Notes under the pieces: generated by a model | What the model was told of the DNA's origin: nothing | Databases searched by the model: none | Seen by the model: the letters and a program-made list of their open reading frames with translations, nothing else | Source: Kaistella polysaccharea | GTDB taxonomy: Bacteria; Bacteroidota; Bacteroidia; Flavobacteriales; Weeksellaceae | Length of the DNA: 64,000 nt | NCBI RefSeq assembly: GCF_020410745.1 | Contig: NZ_CP084528.1 | Location: forward strand, 1,488,001 to 1,552,000 | Direction of reading: 5' to 3' | Made by a program: the position numbers and the translations under genes | Part shown: piece after piece, positions 9,238 through 16,702 of the stretch | Layout of the letters: each line of letters opens with the position of its first letter | Position numbering within the stretch: position 1 is the first letter of the stretch

Positions 9238-10071
9238 TTACTTTACAGGATAATCGATAATCTTGTCGAGCTCAACGGGATTATTAAATCTTCTCATTTT
9301 GATTTGTTGCGCTTTACGCACTTCGCGAACGTTATCTGCTTTTACTAAAGTGTTATCTTTCAAAAAAATACCCTCAGAATTTTCAAAATTAACATTTGTT
9401 GTATTTATAAACCCCAATGGATCTTCATATAAGCTAAGCATCTTTTTCTTATACTGTGAGTAATTCACCGCAACAACTTGTGGAAAATCATCGAGTGTTT
9501 GAATCTTTTTTGTTTCAGGATAATTTTCAGATTTTATCAACTGATACTGAAAATTATTGCGGTCATCTTTTAGTTCAACAATTAATCCAGGAAGGCCATA
9601 AAATTTATATGGTCCAGAATTGAAAGGAATCAATTTTGCAAACCAGGCCGTCCATTTTCTTCCACCCCAATTGGTTTCTGCTTTTTGCAAAGTCATCTTT
9701 TGAAAAATTTTGGTTTCATTTTTTAAATTCCATTTTTGTTGCGCTTCACTACTAATGTCGAACACTTCATATTCCATTAATTCCAATTCGCGGAATTGAT
9801 TGGTTTTTAGATCATGCTTTACCACATTTGACATTTTTGGCTGGCCGCCAAATGTTGCGAATGAAATTTCACCACCTGAAGCTAGAAGAGAATCAAGGAT
9901 AAAATAATCGCGGTGGTAAAATGAGGATTTTCCTTCGGCGATGTCTAAATGATAATAATCTTTGGTGATGGTGTTTTCTGTAGAATCTCTTTTGTAATTC
10001 ACTTCATAAATGAAACGGTGGGTTTGGGCTGACAATAAAAATGGAAAGAGCAGGAATATTAAATATTTCAT
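9238..10071 (-). CDS. GLPGLI family secreted protein (copy 2)
   Basis: Also 277 residues, paralogous to the next gene downstream. It has a signal peptide (MKYLIFLLFPFLLSAQ) and then the same THRFIYE start of the mature protein as copy 1. The motif GPYKFYGLPGLIVEL follows GGRKWTAWFAKLI, and the C-terminus NPVELDKIIDYPVK matches copy 1. Its ATG overlaps the stop of the DUF1294 gene (ATGA), so the two are translationally coupled. Function unknown. Confidence 0.93.
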   Translation of the reverse strand: MKYLIFLLFPFLLSAQTHRFIYEVNYKRDSTENTITKDYYHLDIAEGKSSFYHRDYFILDSLLASGGEISFATFGGQPKMSNVVKHDLKTNQFRELELMEYEVFDISSEAQQKWNLKNETKIFQKMTLQKAETNWGGRKWTAWFAKLIPFNSGPYKFYGLPGLIVELKDDRNNFQYQLIKSENYPETKKIQTLDDFPQVVAVNYSQYKKKMLSLYEDPLGFINTTNVNFENSEGIFLKDNTLVKADNVREVRKAQQIKMRRFNNPVELDKIIDYPVK

Positions 10072-10340
10072 TGATGATAATTATAAATCAAATATAAAAT
10101 TAAAATTTGAATGAGTATGATCACGCATATTTTGAGAATAAAACTCTTCTTTTCTGTTTTATGATGAAAGATGAGCATTCCCAAAACTGAACCGATTGTG
10201 CCACCGAAAAAGGTCATGATTAACAATGATTTTTCTGAAATGCGGTGTTTGTTTTTTTGAGCTTTTCTCTTGTCGAGACCGAAGTAGAAAAAACTGCCAA
10301 TATTTATGGTCATTAGAAATGCGATAAAAAATTCGTTCAT
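10068..10340 (-). CDS. DUF1294 family small membrane protein
   Basis: A 90-residue integral membrane protein of the DUF1294 (YdcA-like) type. It has a first hydrophobic segment near residues 4-20, the conserved FGLDKRKAQKNKHRISE loop with DKxxA, a second segment around LLIMTFFGGTIGSVLGMLIF, the HHKTEKKSF motif and a third segment at the end. It leads a three-gene run with two GLPGLI genes and overlaps the next start by 4 bp. The family's function is not known. Confidence 0.88.
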   Translation of the reverse strand: MNEFFIAFLMTINIGSFFYFGLDKRKAQKNKHRISEKSLLIMTFFGGTIGSVLGMLIFHHKTEKKSFILKICVIILIQILILYLIYNYHQ

Positions 10341-10393
10341 TTCGTGAAAGTAAGGAATTTACAATAATTTCTATGTGGGTTAGGGATTTGATT

Positions 10394-10426
10394 AACCTTG
10401 TCAAGGTTTGGAACCCTGACAAGGTT
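10394..10426. repeat. Palindromic intergenic element
   Basis: Arms AACCTTGTCA (10394-10403) and TGACAAGGTT (10417-10426) are perfect inverted repeats around an inner pair GGTTT/GGAACC-like loop. A related fragment (CCTTCAAGGTTTGAAC) is seen at 12481-12496. Palindromes built on CCTTGTCAAGG are seen in many flavobacterial intergenic regions; this last point is from memory, not a search. Confidence 0.75.
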
Positions 10427-10562
10427 GTGCGAGAGAATCAATAAGAACTTTATTTGGTAAGCCTTTTCAGCCTTTGGAAGCCTTAAAGTTTCGGGGATGA
10501 TTCTGAACTTAATTAAGAAGAAAAATGGCGCTTGTTTTCGGAAGAAGAACTGCTATAACTTC

Positions 10563-10633
10563 TAGCCCCGATTGCAGCGGCATCCTTTTGCAGAACGTAG
10601 TGGCGCAAAAGATATAGTGGAAAGCGGGACTGG
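10563..10633 (+). repeat. REP-like dispersed element, copy 1
   Basis: Begins TAGCCCCGATTGCAGCGGCATCC-like (23 bases, positions 10563-10585), has a variable central hairpin region and ends GATATAGTGG, AAAGCGGGACTGG. The same ends with different centres are found at 12378, 41590 and 53149 (plus) and 24620 (minus). The element lies 90 bp to the left of the truncated rpsJ copy. Confidence 0.8.
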
Positions 10634-10723
10634 TTTTGAACACCTAAAATAATCTCATTGCTCACAGATTTCACAGGTCTGCACAGATTGCGACTCGCAA
10701 GTCAATTCAAATTAATAGTCAAG

Positions 10724-10755
10724 AAAAAATCCCTGATCTTTCGAAAAGGGATTTA
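10724..10755 (-). terminator. Duplicated rpsJ terminator
   Basis: Copy of the hairpin that follows the real rpsJ (one substitution inside the loop region: TGATC for TAATC). On the minus strand AAATCCC, TTTTCGAAAGATCA, GGGATTTTTT. It now lies downstream of the GLPGLI copy 3 gene and could end its transcript. Confidence 0.75.
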
Positions 10756-10777
10756 TATAAGGACGATAATTAAATTA

Positions 10778-11068
10778 TCACACTTTAATTTCTACGTCAA
10801 CTCCTGAAGGTAACTCTAATTTCATTAGGGCATCTACAGTTTTAGAAGAAGAAGAATAGATGTCCATCAATCGCTTGTGTGCAGATAGTTGGAACTGTTC
10901 TCTTGCTTTTTTGTTTACGTGAGGAGATCTCAACACAGTGAAGATTCTCTTATTCGTTGGTAAAGGAATCGGACCGTTTACAACAGCACCGGTAGCTTTT
11001 ACCGTTTTTACGATTTTCTCAGCAGATTTGTCTACTAAATTGTAATCGTAAGATTTTAATTTAATTCT
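10778..11068 (-). pseudogene. 5'-truncated second copy of rpsJ (ribosomal protein S10)
   Basis: This stretch is collinear, with no gaps, with codons 6-101 of the intact rpsJ at 12555-12860 (constant offset 1,777 bp). The duplicated block, including the terminator, is 10724-11068 versus 12501-12845, with 8 differences in 345 bp. The start codon and first five codons (MSQRI) are missing, replaced by the 3' end of a GLPGLI gene in another frame, so no S10 can be made from it. All six differences inside the coding part are synonymous, which is unexpected for a decaying copy. Confidence 0.95.
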
Positions 11069-11853
11069 AAAGGATTGCTATTTGCCTTTTTACATCTATC
11101 TGTGTTTTCCTTTTGCCTTACAGGATTTTCGACCTTTCTAATTCCTGATGGACGACCAACATAAGGATTTGAAATAAAATCATTTTTTGCCTTCATAAAA
11201 ATATTTCTGTCTGTAACATTCTTAAACTTTTCTCTAATTGTAATGGGAGTGTGATCTATTTTTTCAATCTTTACCATGCTAAAAACGTAATCTTCTTGCT
11301 CATCATAAACTTTCAAAACTAAACCTGGCAAGTTGGTGAATTTATAAGGACCAATGGTCAAAGAAATATCGTTATCATAAAGTGCTATCCACTTTCTTCC
11401 CAGGTATTCCGAGGTTGCAACATGGCAATTAAACTTCTCATATTTTACTACTTGCTTCTTCAAAATCCATTTCGGTTTTTCTACGATTGAATAGCCAAGC
11501 GTAGTTAACCCTAGCGTTTCAATATGGGTATCCACTCCCTTAATACTATATATAAGATACTCGTTTCTAGGTTTAGGAAAATTCTCCATTGCAAAACCGC
11601 CAAATAAGTTATTGTTCTTTGCAAATGCGTTTAACAACGAATCCTTTTTCATTTTTTTTTCAGCCACAAACCTTGAATCCGTTCCCGTAATATAAAGATA
11701 GAATAGATCCTCATTATATATATTGAGTTTAGTTGAGTCGGGTTTGTATTTTAATAGATACGTAATTCGATAAGAATCGTTGTCGAGCTTATTCGGTGCA
11801 GTATGGAAATTAATTATAAACAAAAAAAGAGATAGCCAAATTATTTTTTTCAT
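11056..11853 (-). CDS. GLPGLI family secreted protein (copy 3), C-terminus truncated
   Basis: The likely start is the ATG at 11853 ([19 protein letters not shown]), giving a signal peptide; an upstream in-frame ATG at 11883 would add ten residues before it. The family motif appears as [15 protein letters not shown], preceded by [13 protein letters not shown]. The protein stops at SNPLELN, whereas its paralogs continue from NPxELDK for about nine more residues. The break is exactly where the truncated rpsJ copy begins; the last codons and stop are supplied by rpsJ sequence. It is 55 bp downstream of a small secreted peptide gene. Function unknown; it may still be active because the core is intact. 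Confidence 0.85.
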   Translation of the reverse strand: MKKIIWLSLFLFIINFHTAPNKLDNDSYRITYLLKYKPDSTKLNIYNEDLFYLYITGTDSRFVAEKKMKKDSLLNAFAKNNNLFGGFAMENFPKPRNEYLIYSIKGVDTHIETLGLTTLGYSIVEKPKWILKKQVVKYEKFNCHVATSEYLGRKWIALYDNDISLTIGPYKFTNLPGLVLKVYDEQEDYVFSMVKIEKIDHTPITIREKFKNVTDRNIFMKAKNDFISNPYVGRPSGIRKVENPVRQKENTDRCKKANSNPLELN

Positions 11854-11908
11854 ATAAATTAATAATATAGGGTGCCTAAACAAATACGCACCCTAATTTT
11901 AAACAATG

Positions 11909-12172
11909 TTAATTGCCACCACATTCTAAGTAATCATCAAACATAATAAATGCCAAAATAATTTCCATCGAAATCCCAGAATCAACACAATAATTCTCTG
12001 TTGTTCCACAGGAATAAGTTACCGGGAAACAATTTTCCACTACAACTGCTGACTTGGTACCATTCGTATCTTTTTTAACTTCCCAATTGATAATACTGCT
12101 TTCTGCAACAGCATTACTAGCACTCATCATTCCCGCAACTCCAAAAGCTGCCAATAATGACATTTTTTTCAT
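11909..12172 (-). CDS. Small secreted Cys-containing protein of unknown function
   Basis: An 87-residue protein with a signal peptide (MKKMSLLAAFGVAGMMSASN, then AVAE, cleavage probably after residue 23). The mature part of about 64 residues has four cysteines at 48, 55, 62 and 84, enough for two disulfides, and ends in ECGGN. It is the first gene of a two-gene unit with GLPGLI copy 3 (gap 55 bp). I do not recognise the family. The signal peptide, cysteines and pairing with a GLPGLI gene suggest an exported peptide, possibly handled by the GLPGLI protein, but this is a guess. Confidence 0.7.
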   Translation of the reverse strand: MKKMSLLAAFGVAGMMSASNAVAESSIINWEVKKDTNGTKSAVVVENCFPVTYSCGTTENYCVDSGISMEIILAFIMFDDYLECGGN

Positions 12173-12500
12173 AATACATTGTTTTTGTTTGTTTATGTAT
12201 CACGAATCTAAAACTAAAACTATGCAAGCACTTTTCGGTAAAACCGTATTAATATCGTAATATATAATTATTCTAAATACGACATTGTATGAAAGGTTAT
12301 CTCGACGGAAGCGCCATTACTAGATTTTGAAATAAATTGACTGGTGAAAATCTTTTTAGTAGTACTGAATAAATTTCAAGCCGCCATCGAAACGGCATCC
12401 CTGCCGCCGCTGCGGGATATAGTGAAGAGCGTGACCGGATTTCTAAAGTAGCTAAAATCTTGTTGTTCCTAGAAAAGAAACCTTCAAGGTTTGAACGAAC
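12173..12500. other. Intergenic stretch between rpsJ terminator and small peptide gene
   Basis: No coding frame stands out (a plus-strand 12054-12260 frame is antisense to the peptide gene). The stretch contains the start region of the peptide gene, a REP-like element (12378-12438) and a half-palindrome CCTTCAAGGTTTGAAC at 12481-12496. Confidence 0.6.
12378..12438 (+). repeat. REP-like dispersed element, copy 2
   Basis: AAGCCGCCATCGAAACGGCA then TCC, a short GC-rich hairpin (CCGCCGCTGCGG) and GATATAGTGAAGAGCGTGAC, CGG. The ends match the elements at 10563, 41590, 53149 and 24620. It is 62 bp left of the duplicated rpsJ block, in the same relative place as copy 1 is to the truncated rpsJ. Confidence 0.75.
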
Positions 12501-12532
12501 AAAAAATCCCTAATCTTTCGAAAAGGGATTTA
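12501..12532 (-). terminator. Intrinsic terminator of the str operon (after rpsJ)
   Basis: On the minus strand AAATCCC, loop, GGGATTTTTTG, 22 bp downstream of the rpsJ stop. It shows that transcription from rpsL can end after rpsJ here and does not have to run on into rplC. Confidence 0.8.
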
Positions 12533-12554
12533 TATAAGAACGATAATTAAATTA

Positions 12555-12860
12555 TCACACTTTAATTTCTACGTCAACTCCTGAAGGTAACTCTAATTTC
12601 ATTAGCGCATCTACAGTTTTAGAAGAAGAAGAATAGATGTCCATCAATCGCTTGTGTGCAGATAGTTGGAACTGTTCTCTTGCTTTTTTGTTTACGTGAG
12701 GAGATCTCAACACGGTGAAGATTCTCTTATTTGTTGGCAAAGGAATCGGACCGTTTACAACAGCACCGGTAGCTTTTACCGTTTTTACGATTTTCTCAGC
12801 AGATTTGTCTACCAAATTGTAATCGTAAGATTTTAATTTTATTCTGATTCTTTGTGACAT
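12555..12860 (-). CDS. rpsJ: 30S ribosomal protein S10
   Basis: Small-subunit head protein, also the NusB partner in antitermination. The 101-residue length is right for S10. [20 protein letters not shown], the loop [20 protein letters not shown] and SGVDVEIKV are diagnostic. It is 18 bp after fusA and is the last gene of the str operon, followed by a terminator. In most genomes rplC follows directly; here 4.4 kb of accessory DNA intervenes. A nearly identical copy of its codons 6-101 lies at 10778-11068. Confidence 0.98.
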   Translation of the reverse strand: MSQRIRIKLKSYDYNLVDKSAEKIVKTVKATGAVVNGPIPLPTNKRIFTVLRSPHVNKKAREQFQLSAHKRLMDIYSSSSKTVDALMKLELPSGVDVEIKV

Positions 12861-12878
12861 TTTGATCTAATTTAAATA

Positions 12879-14996
12879 TTAACCTCTTGCTTTTTCGATT
12901 ACTTTTTCAGCGACGTTTTGCGGTGCAGCTTCATATTTTTCGAATTCCATAGAAGATGTTGCTCTACCTGAAGAAAGGGTTCTGAGTGTAGTTACATAAC
13001 CGAACATTTCTGAAAGTGGAACGAATCCTTTAATTACTTTCGCATTGTTACGGTCATCCATACCGTTTACGGTACCTCTTCTTTTGTTAAGGTCACCTAC
13101 GATATCACCCATGTATTCCTCTGGAGTTACCACTTCAATTTTCATGATTGGTTCCATGATTACCGGTTTCGCTTTTTTACCTGCTTCTTTGAAGCCCATT
13201 TTCGCAGCAAGCTCAAAAGATAATGCATCTGAATCCACTGGGTGGAAAGATCCGTCTTTCAAAGTTACTTTGATTCCTTCGATTTCGAAACCTGCTAAAG
13301 GACCATTCTTCATGGCTTCTTTGAAACCTTTTTCTACGGAAGGAATAAATTCTTTCGGAATGTTACCTCCTTTGATTTCATTGATGAATTCAAGACCTGG
13401 TTTGTGGTCATCAGCCGGAGCCAATTCAAACACAATATCAGCAAATTTACCACGTCCACCAGATTGTTTTTTATAAACTTCTCTGTGGGGAGCAACTTGT
13501 GTAAGGTTTTCTTTATATTCTACCTGTGGTTCACCTTGGTTCACCTCTACTTTAAACTCTCTTCTCATACGGTCAACAATAATGTCGAGGTGAAGTTCAC
13601 CCATACCGGAGATGATGGTCTGTCCTGAAGCTTCGTCAGTTTTAACCTGGAAAGTAGGATCTTCTTCAGCTAATTTTGCCAAAGCGTTCCCCATTTTATC
13701 CTGGTCAGCTTTTGTCTTAGGTTCCACCGCGATACCAATTACCGGATCAGGGAATACCATAGATTCAAGAACGATCGGATGTTTCTCATCACAAAGCGTA
13801 TCACCAGTTTTGATGGATTTAAATCCAACTGCTGCACCAATATCTCCAGCCTCGATATATTCAATCGGCTCTTGCTTATTAGCATGCATCTGGAAAATAC
13901 GGGAGATTCTTTCTTTATTACCTGATCTTGTGTTTAGAACATAAGAACCAGCATCCAGTCTTCCAGAATAGGCTCTGAAGAATGCAAGTCTTCCTACGAA
14001 AGGATCGGTTGCAATCTTAAATGCCAATGCCGCGAAAGGCTCAGTTACTGAAGGTTTTCTTGAAATAGGCTCATCTGTTCTTGGATCTGTACCGTCGATC
14101 GCCTCTTTATCCATTGGAGAAGGAAGGTATCTACATACAGCATCCAGCATGAACTGTACACCTTTATTTTTAAATGAAGAACCACATGTCATCGGAATGA
14201 TACTCATATCAAGAGTAGCGGCTCTAAGTGCAGTGTGAACTTCTTCTTCGGTAATGGAATCTTCGTCTTCCATAAATTTTTCCAGAAGATTTTCATCGTA
14301 AGCGGCGATTTCTTCGATCAGCTTTGCTCTATACTGCTTCACTTCGTCAACCATATCAGCCGGGATTTCTACAATATCAAAGGTAGAACCGTGGTTTTCA
14401 TCGTGCCATACAATCGCACGGTTTTTCACCAAGTCAACAACACCTTTGAAATCAGCTTCGTCACCGATTGGCAATACGATTGGAACTGCGTTAGAACCAA
14501 GCATTTCTTTCACCTGCTTACAAACGTTCAGGAAGTCAGCTCCCTGTCTGTCCATTTTATTTACGAAGCCCATTCTGGCAACGTTGTAATTATCAGCCAA
14601 TCTCCAGTTGGTTTCAGATTGTGGCTCAACTCCATCTACTGCGGAGAAAAGGAATACAAGTCCGTCAAGTACACGAAGTGAACGGTTTACCTCAACGGTA
14701 AAGTCAACGTGTCCTGGTGTATCGATGATGTTGAAGTGATAATCTTTCGCTTCCGGAAGAGGTTTTCCCTGTTCAGTTGGGAATTTCCAGTCTACAGTTA
14801 CTGCTGCAGATGTGATGGTAATCCCTCTTTCAGCTTCCTGCTCCATCCAGTCGGTAGTAGCACCACCTTCATGGGTTTCACCGATTTTATGATTCTTTCC
14901 GGAATAAAATAAAATTCTTTCTGTCGTGGTGGTCTTCCCTGCATCAATATGCGCAGCGATACCAATATTTCTTGTTAATAAAAGGTCTCTTGCCAT
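12879..14996 (-). CDS. fusA: Elongation factor G
   Basis: GTPase that drives translocation of tRNA and mRNA and, with RRF, ribosome recycling. The 705 residues are full length. G1 is AHIDAGKTT (residues 15-23), then DTPGHVDF (switch II) and NKMDR; domain IV with its tip loop and domain V with [16 protein letters not shown] follow. It lies between rpsG (6-bp gap) and rpsJ (18 bp) in the str operon. This is the major ribosomal EF-G, as the operon context shows. Confidence 0.98.
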   Translation of the reverse strand: MARDLLLTRNIGIAAHIDAGKTTTTERILFYSGKNHKIGETHEGGATTDWMEQEAERGITITSAAVTVDWKFPTEQGKPLPEAKDYHFNIIDTPGHVDFTVEVNRSLRVLDGLVFLFSAVDGVEPQSETNWRLADNYNVARMGFVNKMDRQGADFLNVCKQVKEMLGSNAVPIVLPIGDEADFKGVVDLVKNRAIVWHDENHGSTFDIVEIPADMVDEVKQYRAKLIEEIAAYDENLLEKFMEDEDSITEEEVHTALRAATLDMSIIPMTCGSSFKNKGVQFMLDAVCRYLPSPMDKEAIDGTDPRTDEPISRKPSVTEPFAALAFKIATDPFVGRLAFFRAYSGRLDAGSYVLNTRSGNKERISRIFQMHANKQEPIEYIEAGDIGAAVGFKSIKTGDTLCDEKHPIVLESMVFPDPVIGIAVEPKTKADQDKMGNALAKLAEEDPTFQVKTDEASGQTIISGMGELHLDIIVDRMRREFKVEVNQGEPQVEYKENLTQVAPHREVYKKQSGGRGKFADIVFELAPADDHKPGLEFINEIKGGNIPKEFIPSVEKGFKEAMKNGPLAGFEIEGIKVTLKDGSFHPVDSDALSFELAAKMGFKEAGKKAKPVIMEPIMKIEVVTPEEYMGDIVGDLNKRRGTVNGMDDRNNAKVIKGFVPLSEMFGYVTTLRTLSSGRATSSMEFEKYEAAPQNVAEKVIEKARG

Positions 14997-15002
14997 TTCA
15001 GA

Positions 15003-15479
15003 TTAGAATTTAAAGTGTGAAAATGCTTTGTTCGCTTCAGCCATTCTGTGAGTGTCTGTTTTCTTTTTATACGCAGCACCTTCTTCTTTTGCAGCCGCAA
15101 TAACTTCCGCCGCCAATTTAGACGCCATTGATTTATCGTTTCTAGCTGTAGAATATTTTATTAACCATTTCATCGCCATAGAAATCTTTCTATCAGCTCT
15201 AATTGGCATTGGAATCTGGAAGTTTGCACCACCAATTCTTCTTGAACGTACTTCTACGTGAGGCATAACGTTAGTTAAGGCATCTTTCCAGATTTCCAAA
15301 GCTTCTTTTTCGTTATCTCCTTTTTTACTTTCTACGATATCTAATGCATCATAGAAAATTTTGAATGCGATAGATTTTTTACCATCAAACATCAAATTGT
15401 TTACAAATCTTGTTACCAGTTGATCATTAAATTTCGGATCAGGTAACAACGGTCTTTTTTTCGCTTTTGTCTTTCTCAT
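15003..15479 (-). CDS. rpsG: 30S ribosomal protein S7
   Basis: Primary binding protein of the 16S 3' major domain, lining the E site. It has 158 residues. [37 protein letters not shown] and [18 protein letters not shown] are the S7 signature. It lies 26 bp after rpsL and 6 bp before fusA. Confidence 0.98.
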   Translation of the reverse strand: MRKTKAKKRPLLPDPKFNDQLVTRFVNNLMFDGKKSIAFKIFYDALDIVESKKGDNEKEALEIWKDALTNVMPHVEVRSRRIGGANFQIPMPIRADRKISMAMKWLIKYSTARNDKSMASKLAAEVIAAAKEEGAAYKKKTDTHRMAEANKAFSHFKF

Positions 15480-15505
15480 TGTTTCGCTTCTTTACTAATT
15501 AATGA

Positions 15506-15919
15506 TTACTTTTTCTTACCTTTTGCTGGTGCTGCCGCAGCTTGACCTGGTTTTGGTCTTTTTGCTCCGTATTTAGATCTTCTCTGGGTTCTCCCAGCTA
15601 CACCTGCGGTATCCAAAGCTCCACGAACAATGTGATAACGTACTCCCGGTAGGTCTTTCACCCTTCCGCCTCTAACCAATACTATCGAGTGCTCTTGAAG
15701 ATTGTGTCCTTCGCCCGGGATATAGGCGTTAACTTCTTTACCATTAGAAAGTCTTACCCTTGCAACTTTTCTAAGTGCAGAGTTAGGTTTCTTAGGAGTG
15801 GTAGTATATACTCTTGTACATACACCTCGTCTTTGTGGACAGGATTCAAGGGCCGCCGATTTGCTCTTCTTGGCAAGCGAGACTCTTCCTTTTCTTACTA
15901 ATTGTTGAATAGTAGGCAT
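15506..15919 (-). CDS. rpsL: 30S ribosomal protein S12
   Basis: Decoding-centre protein. The true start is the ATG at 15919 ([12 protein letters not shown]), giving 137 residues; the longer open frame to 15973 runs through the promoter. The lysines at positions 43 (in TTTPKKPNS) and 88 (in GGRVKDLPG) are the ones where streptomycin-resistance changes occur, and both are wild type. A C-terminal Ala/Lys/Pro tail ([14 protein letters not shown]) extends beyond the E. coli protein. It is the first gene of the str operon. Confidence 0.98.
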   Translation of the reverse strand: MPTIQQLVRKGRVSLAKKSKSAALESCPQRRGVCTRVYTTTPKKPNSALRKVARVRLSNGKEVNAYIPGEGHNLQEHSIVLVRGGRVKDLPGVRYHIVRGALDTAGVAGRTQRRSKYGAKRPKPGQAAAAPAKGKKK

Positions 15920-15943
15920 TAAATTGCTTTTTATTTTAGGGGG

Positions 15944-15974
15944 CAAAAGTACTAAATTTATTTGAATTGGCAAA
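15944..15974 (-). promoter_or_regulatory. Promoter of the str operon (rpsL)
   Basis: Minus-strand TTTG (15974-15971), 19-bp spacer, TACTTTTG (15951-15944). This is a full match to the Bacteroidota -33/-7 consensus. The leader to the rpsL ATG would be about 20 nt. Confidence 0.85.
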
Positions 15975-16110
15975 CGCTGACTTTTATTAATTTAAATATT
16001 TATACAAAATACCTCATTCATATAAGAAGGAAGATTATATAAAGTTCTGTCCGCATCACTGCAATTGCCTTCATCGATCGTAGAAGTTTTCATTTGGAGA
16101 AATACTTCCC

Positions 16111-16118
16111 TAAATTTG
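16111..16118 (+). promoter_or_regulatory. Probable -7 box of dps
   Basis: TAAATTTG matches TAnnTTTG and ends 19 bp before the dps ATG at 16136-16138. No TTTG box is found at the preferred 19-bp spacing (the nearest is at 14 bp), so the promoter is only partly supported. Confidence 0.5.
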
Positions 16119-16135
16119 TCCTTAAATTATAAATT

Positions 16136-16612
16136 ATGAAAAATCCCAAAATTATTGGCCTAAATGAGGCAGACTGTGATCTGATTTCAGAAAAATTAAA
16201 TATTTTGCTCTCCAATTATTCTATCTTTTATCAAAATACCAGAGGTGCACACTGGAATATCAAAGGTGATCAGTTTTTTACCCTTCATCCGAAATTTGAA
16301 GAGCTCTACAACAATCTTGTTTTAAAGATTGATGAAATTGCAGAACGCATTTTGACCTTAGGTTCTACTCCACATCACAACTATACCGATTATGTAAATA
16401 AGTCAACCATTAAAGAAAGCATTGAAGTTTCTGATGCTACGCGATGTGTAGAAAATATTCTGCAATCCTTTAAAACGATTATTGATTTGCAAAGAGAATT
16501 ACTAAACATTACCAGTGAAGCCGGCGACGAAGGCACCAATTCTCAAATGAGCGACTATATTACGGAGCAGGAAAAAGAAGTTTGGATGTATAATTCCTAT
16601 CTCGGAAAATAA
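16136..16612 (+). CDS. dps: Dps family ferritin-like DNA-protection protein
   Basis: Forms dodecamers that oxidise and store iron and protect DNA under stress. The 158-residue length is typical. The Dps ferroxidase residues are present with the correct spacing: H39 (RGAHWNIKG), H51, D66 and E70 (DEIAERILTLG), lying within the family signature LHPKFEELYNNLVLKIDEIAE-like region (positions 50-70). There is no long basic N-terminal tail, so DNA binding may be weak. Monocistronic: a terminator follows at 16633. Confidence 0.95.
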   Translation: MKNPKIIGLNEADCDLISEKLNILLSNYSIFYQNTRGAHWNIKGDQFFTLHPKFEELYNNLVLKIDEIAERILTLGSTPHHNYTDYVNKSTIKESIEVSDATRCVENILQSFKTIIDLQRELLNITSEAGDEGTNSQMSDYITEQEKEVWMYNSYLGK

Positions 16613-16632
16613 ATTCTTACCTTTAATAAATC

Positions 16633-16665
16633 TAAAAATCGTCTTTCAAAGGCGATTTTTATTTT
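16633..16665 (+). terminator. Intrinsic terminator after dps
   Basis: AAAAATCG, loop, CGATTTTT followed by ATTTTTG on the plus strand, 20 bp after the dps stop. Confidence 0.7.
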
Positions 16666-16673
16666 TGAATTTC

Positions 16674-16681
16674 TAAATTTG
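16674..16681 (+). promoter_or_regulatory. Probable -7 box of pncB
   Basis: TAAATTTG fits the Bacteroidota -7 box and ends 21 bp before the pncB ATG at 16703. No clear -33 TTTG is present at the usual spacing. Confidence 0.5.
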
Positions 16682-16702
16682 CCCCAATCATAACATCAAT
16701 AC

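Larger units (their letters stand above)
10341..10723. other. Gene-free, repeat-rich stretch
   Basis: No convincing coding frame. It holds a palindromic element (10394-10426), a REP-like element (10563-10633) and three CACAGATT-like direct repeats of about 10 bp (10663-10690). A minus-strand frame at 10159-10422 overlaps DUF1294 in another register and looks like chance. Confidence 0.7.

Noticed and set aside
10159-10422. 87-codon minus-strand frame
   Set aside because: It overlaps the DUF1294 gene in another register and extends into the palindrome; DUF1294 with its conserved motif is the better choice.
10778-11068. Functional second rpsJ
   Set aside because: It lacks the start codon and first five codons, and the upstream sequence is GLPGLI in another frame, so no S10 can be made.
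13045-14681. Several long plus-strand frames opposite fusA
   Set aside because: They are shadows of EF-G, whose codon use leaves open antisense frames; they have no starts with promoters and no recognisable domains.
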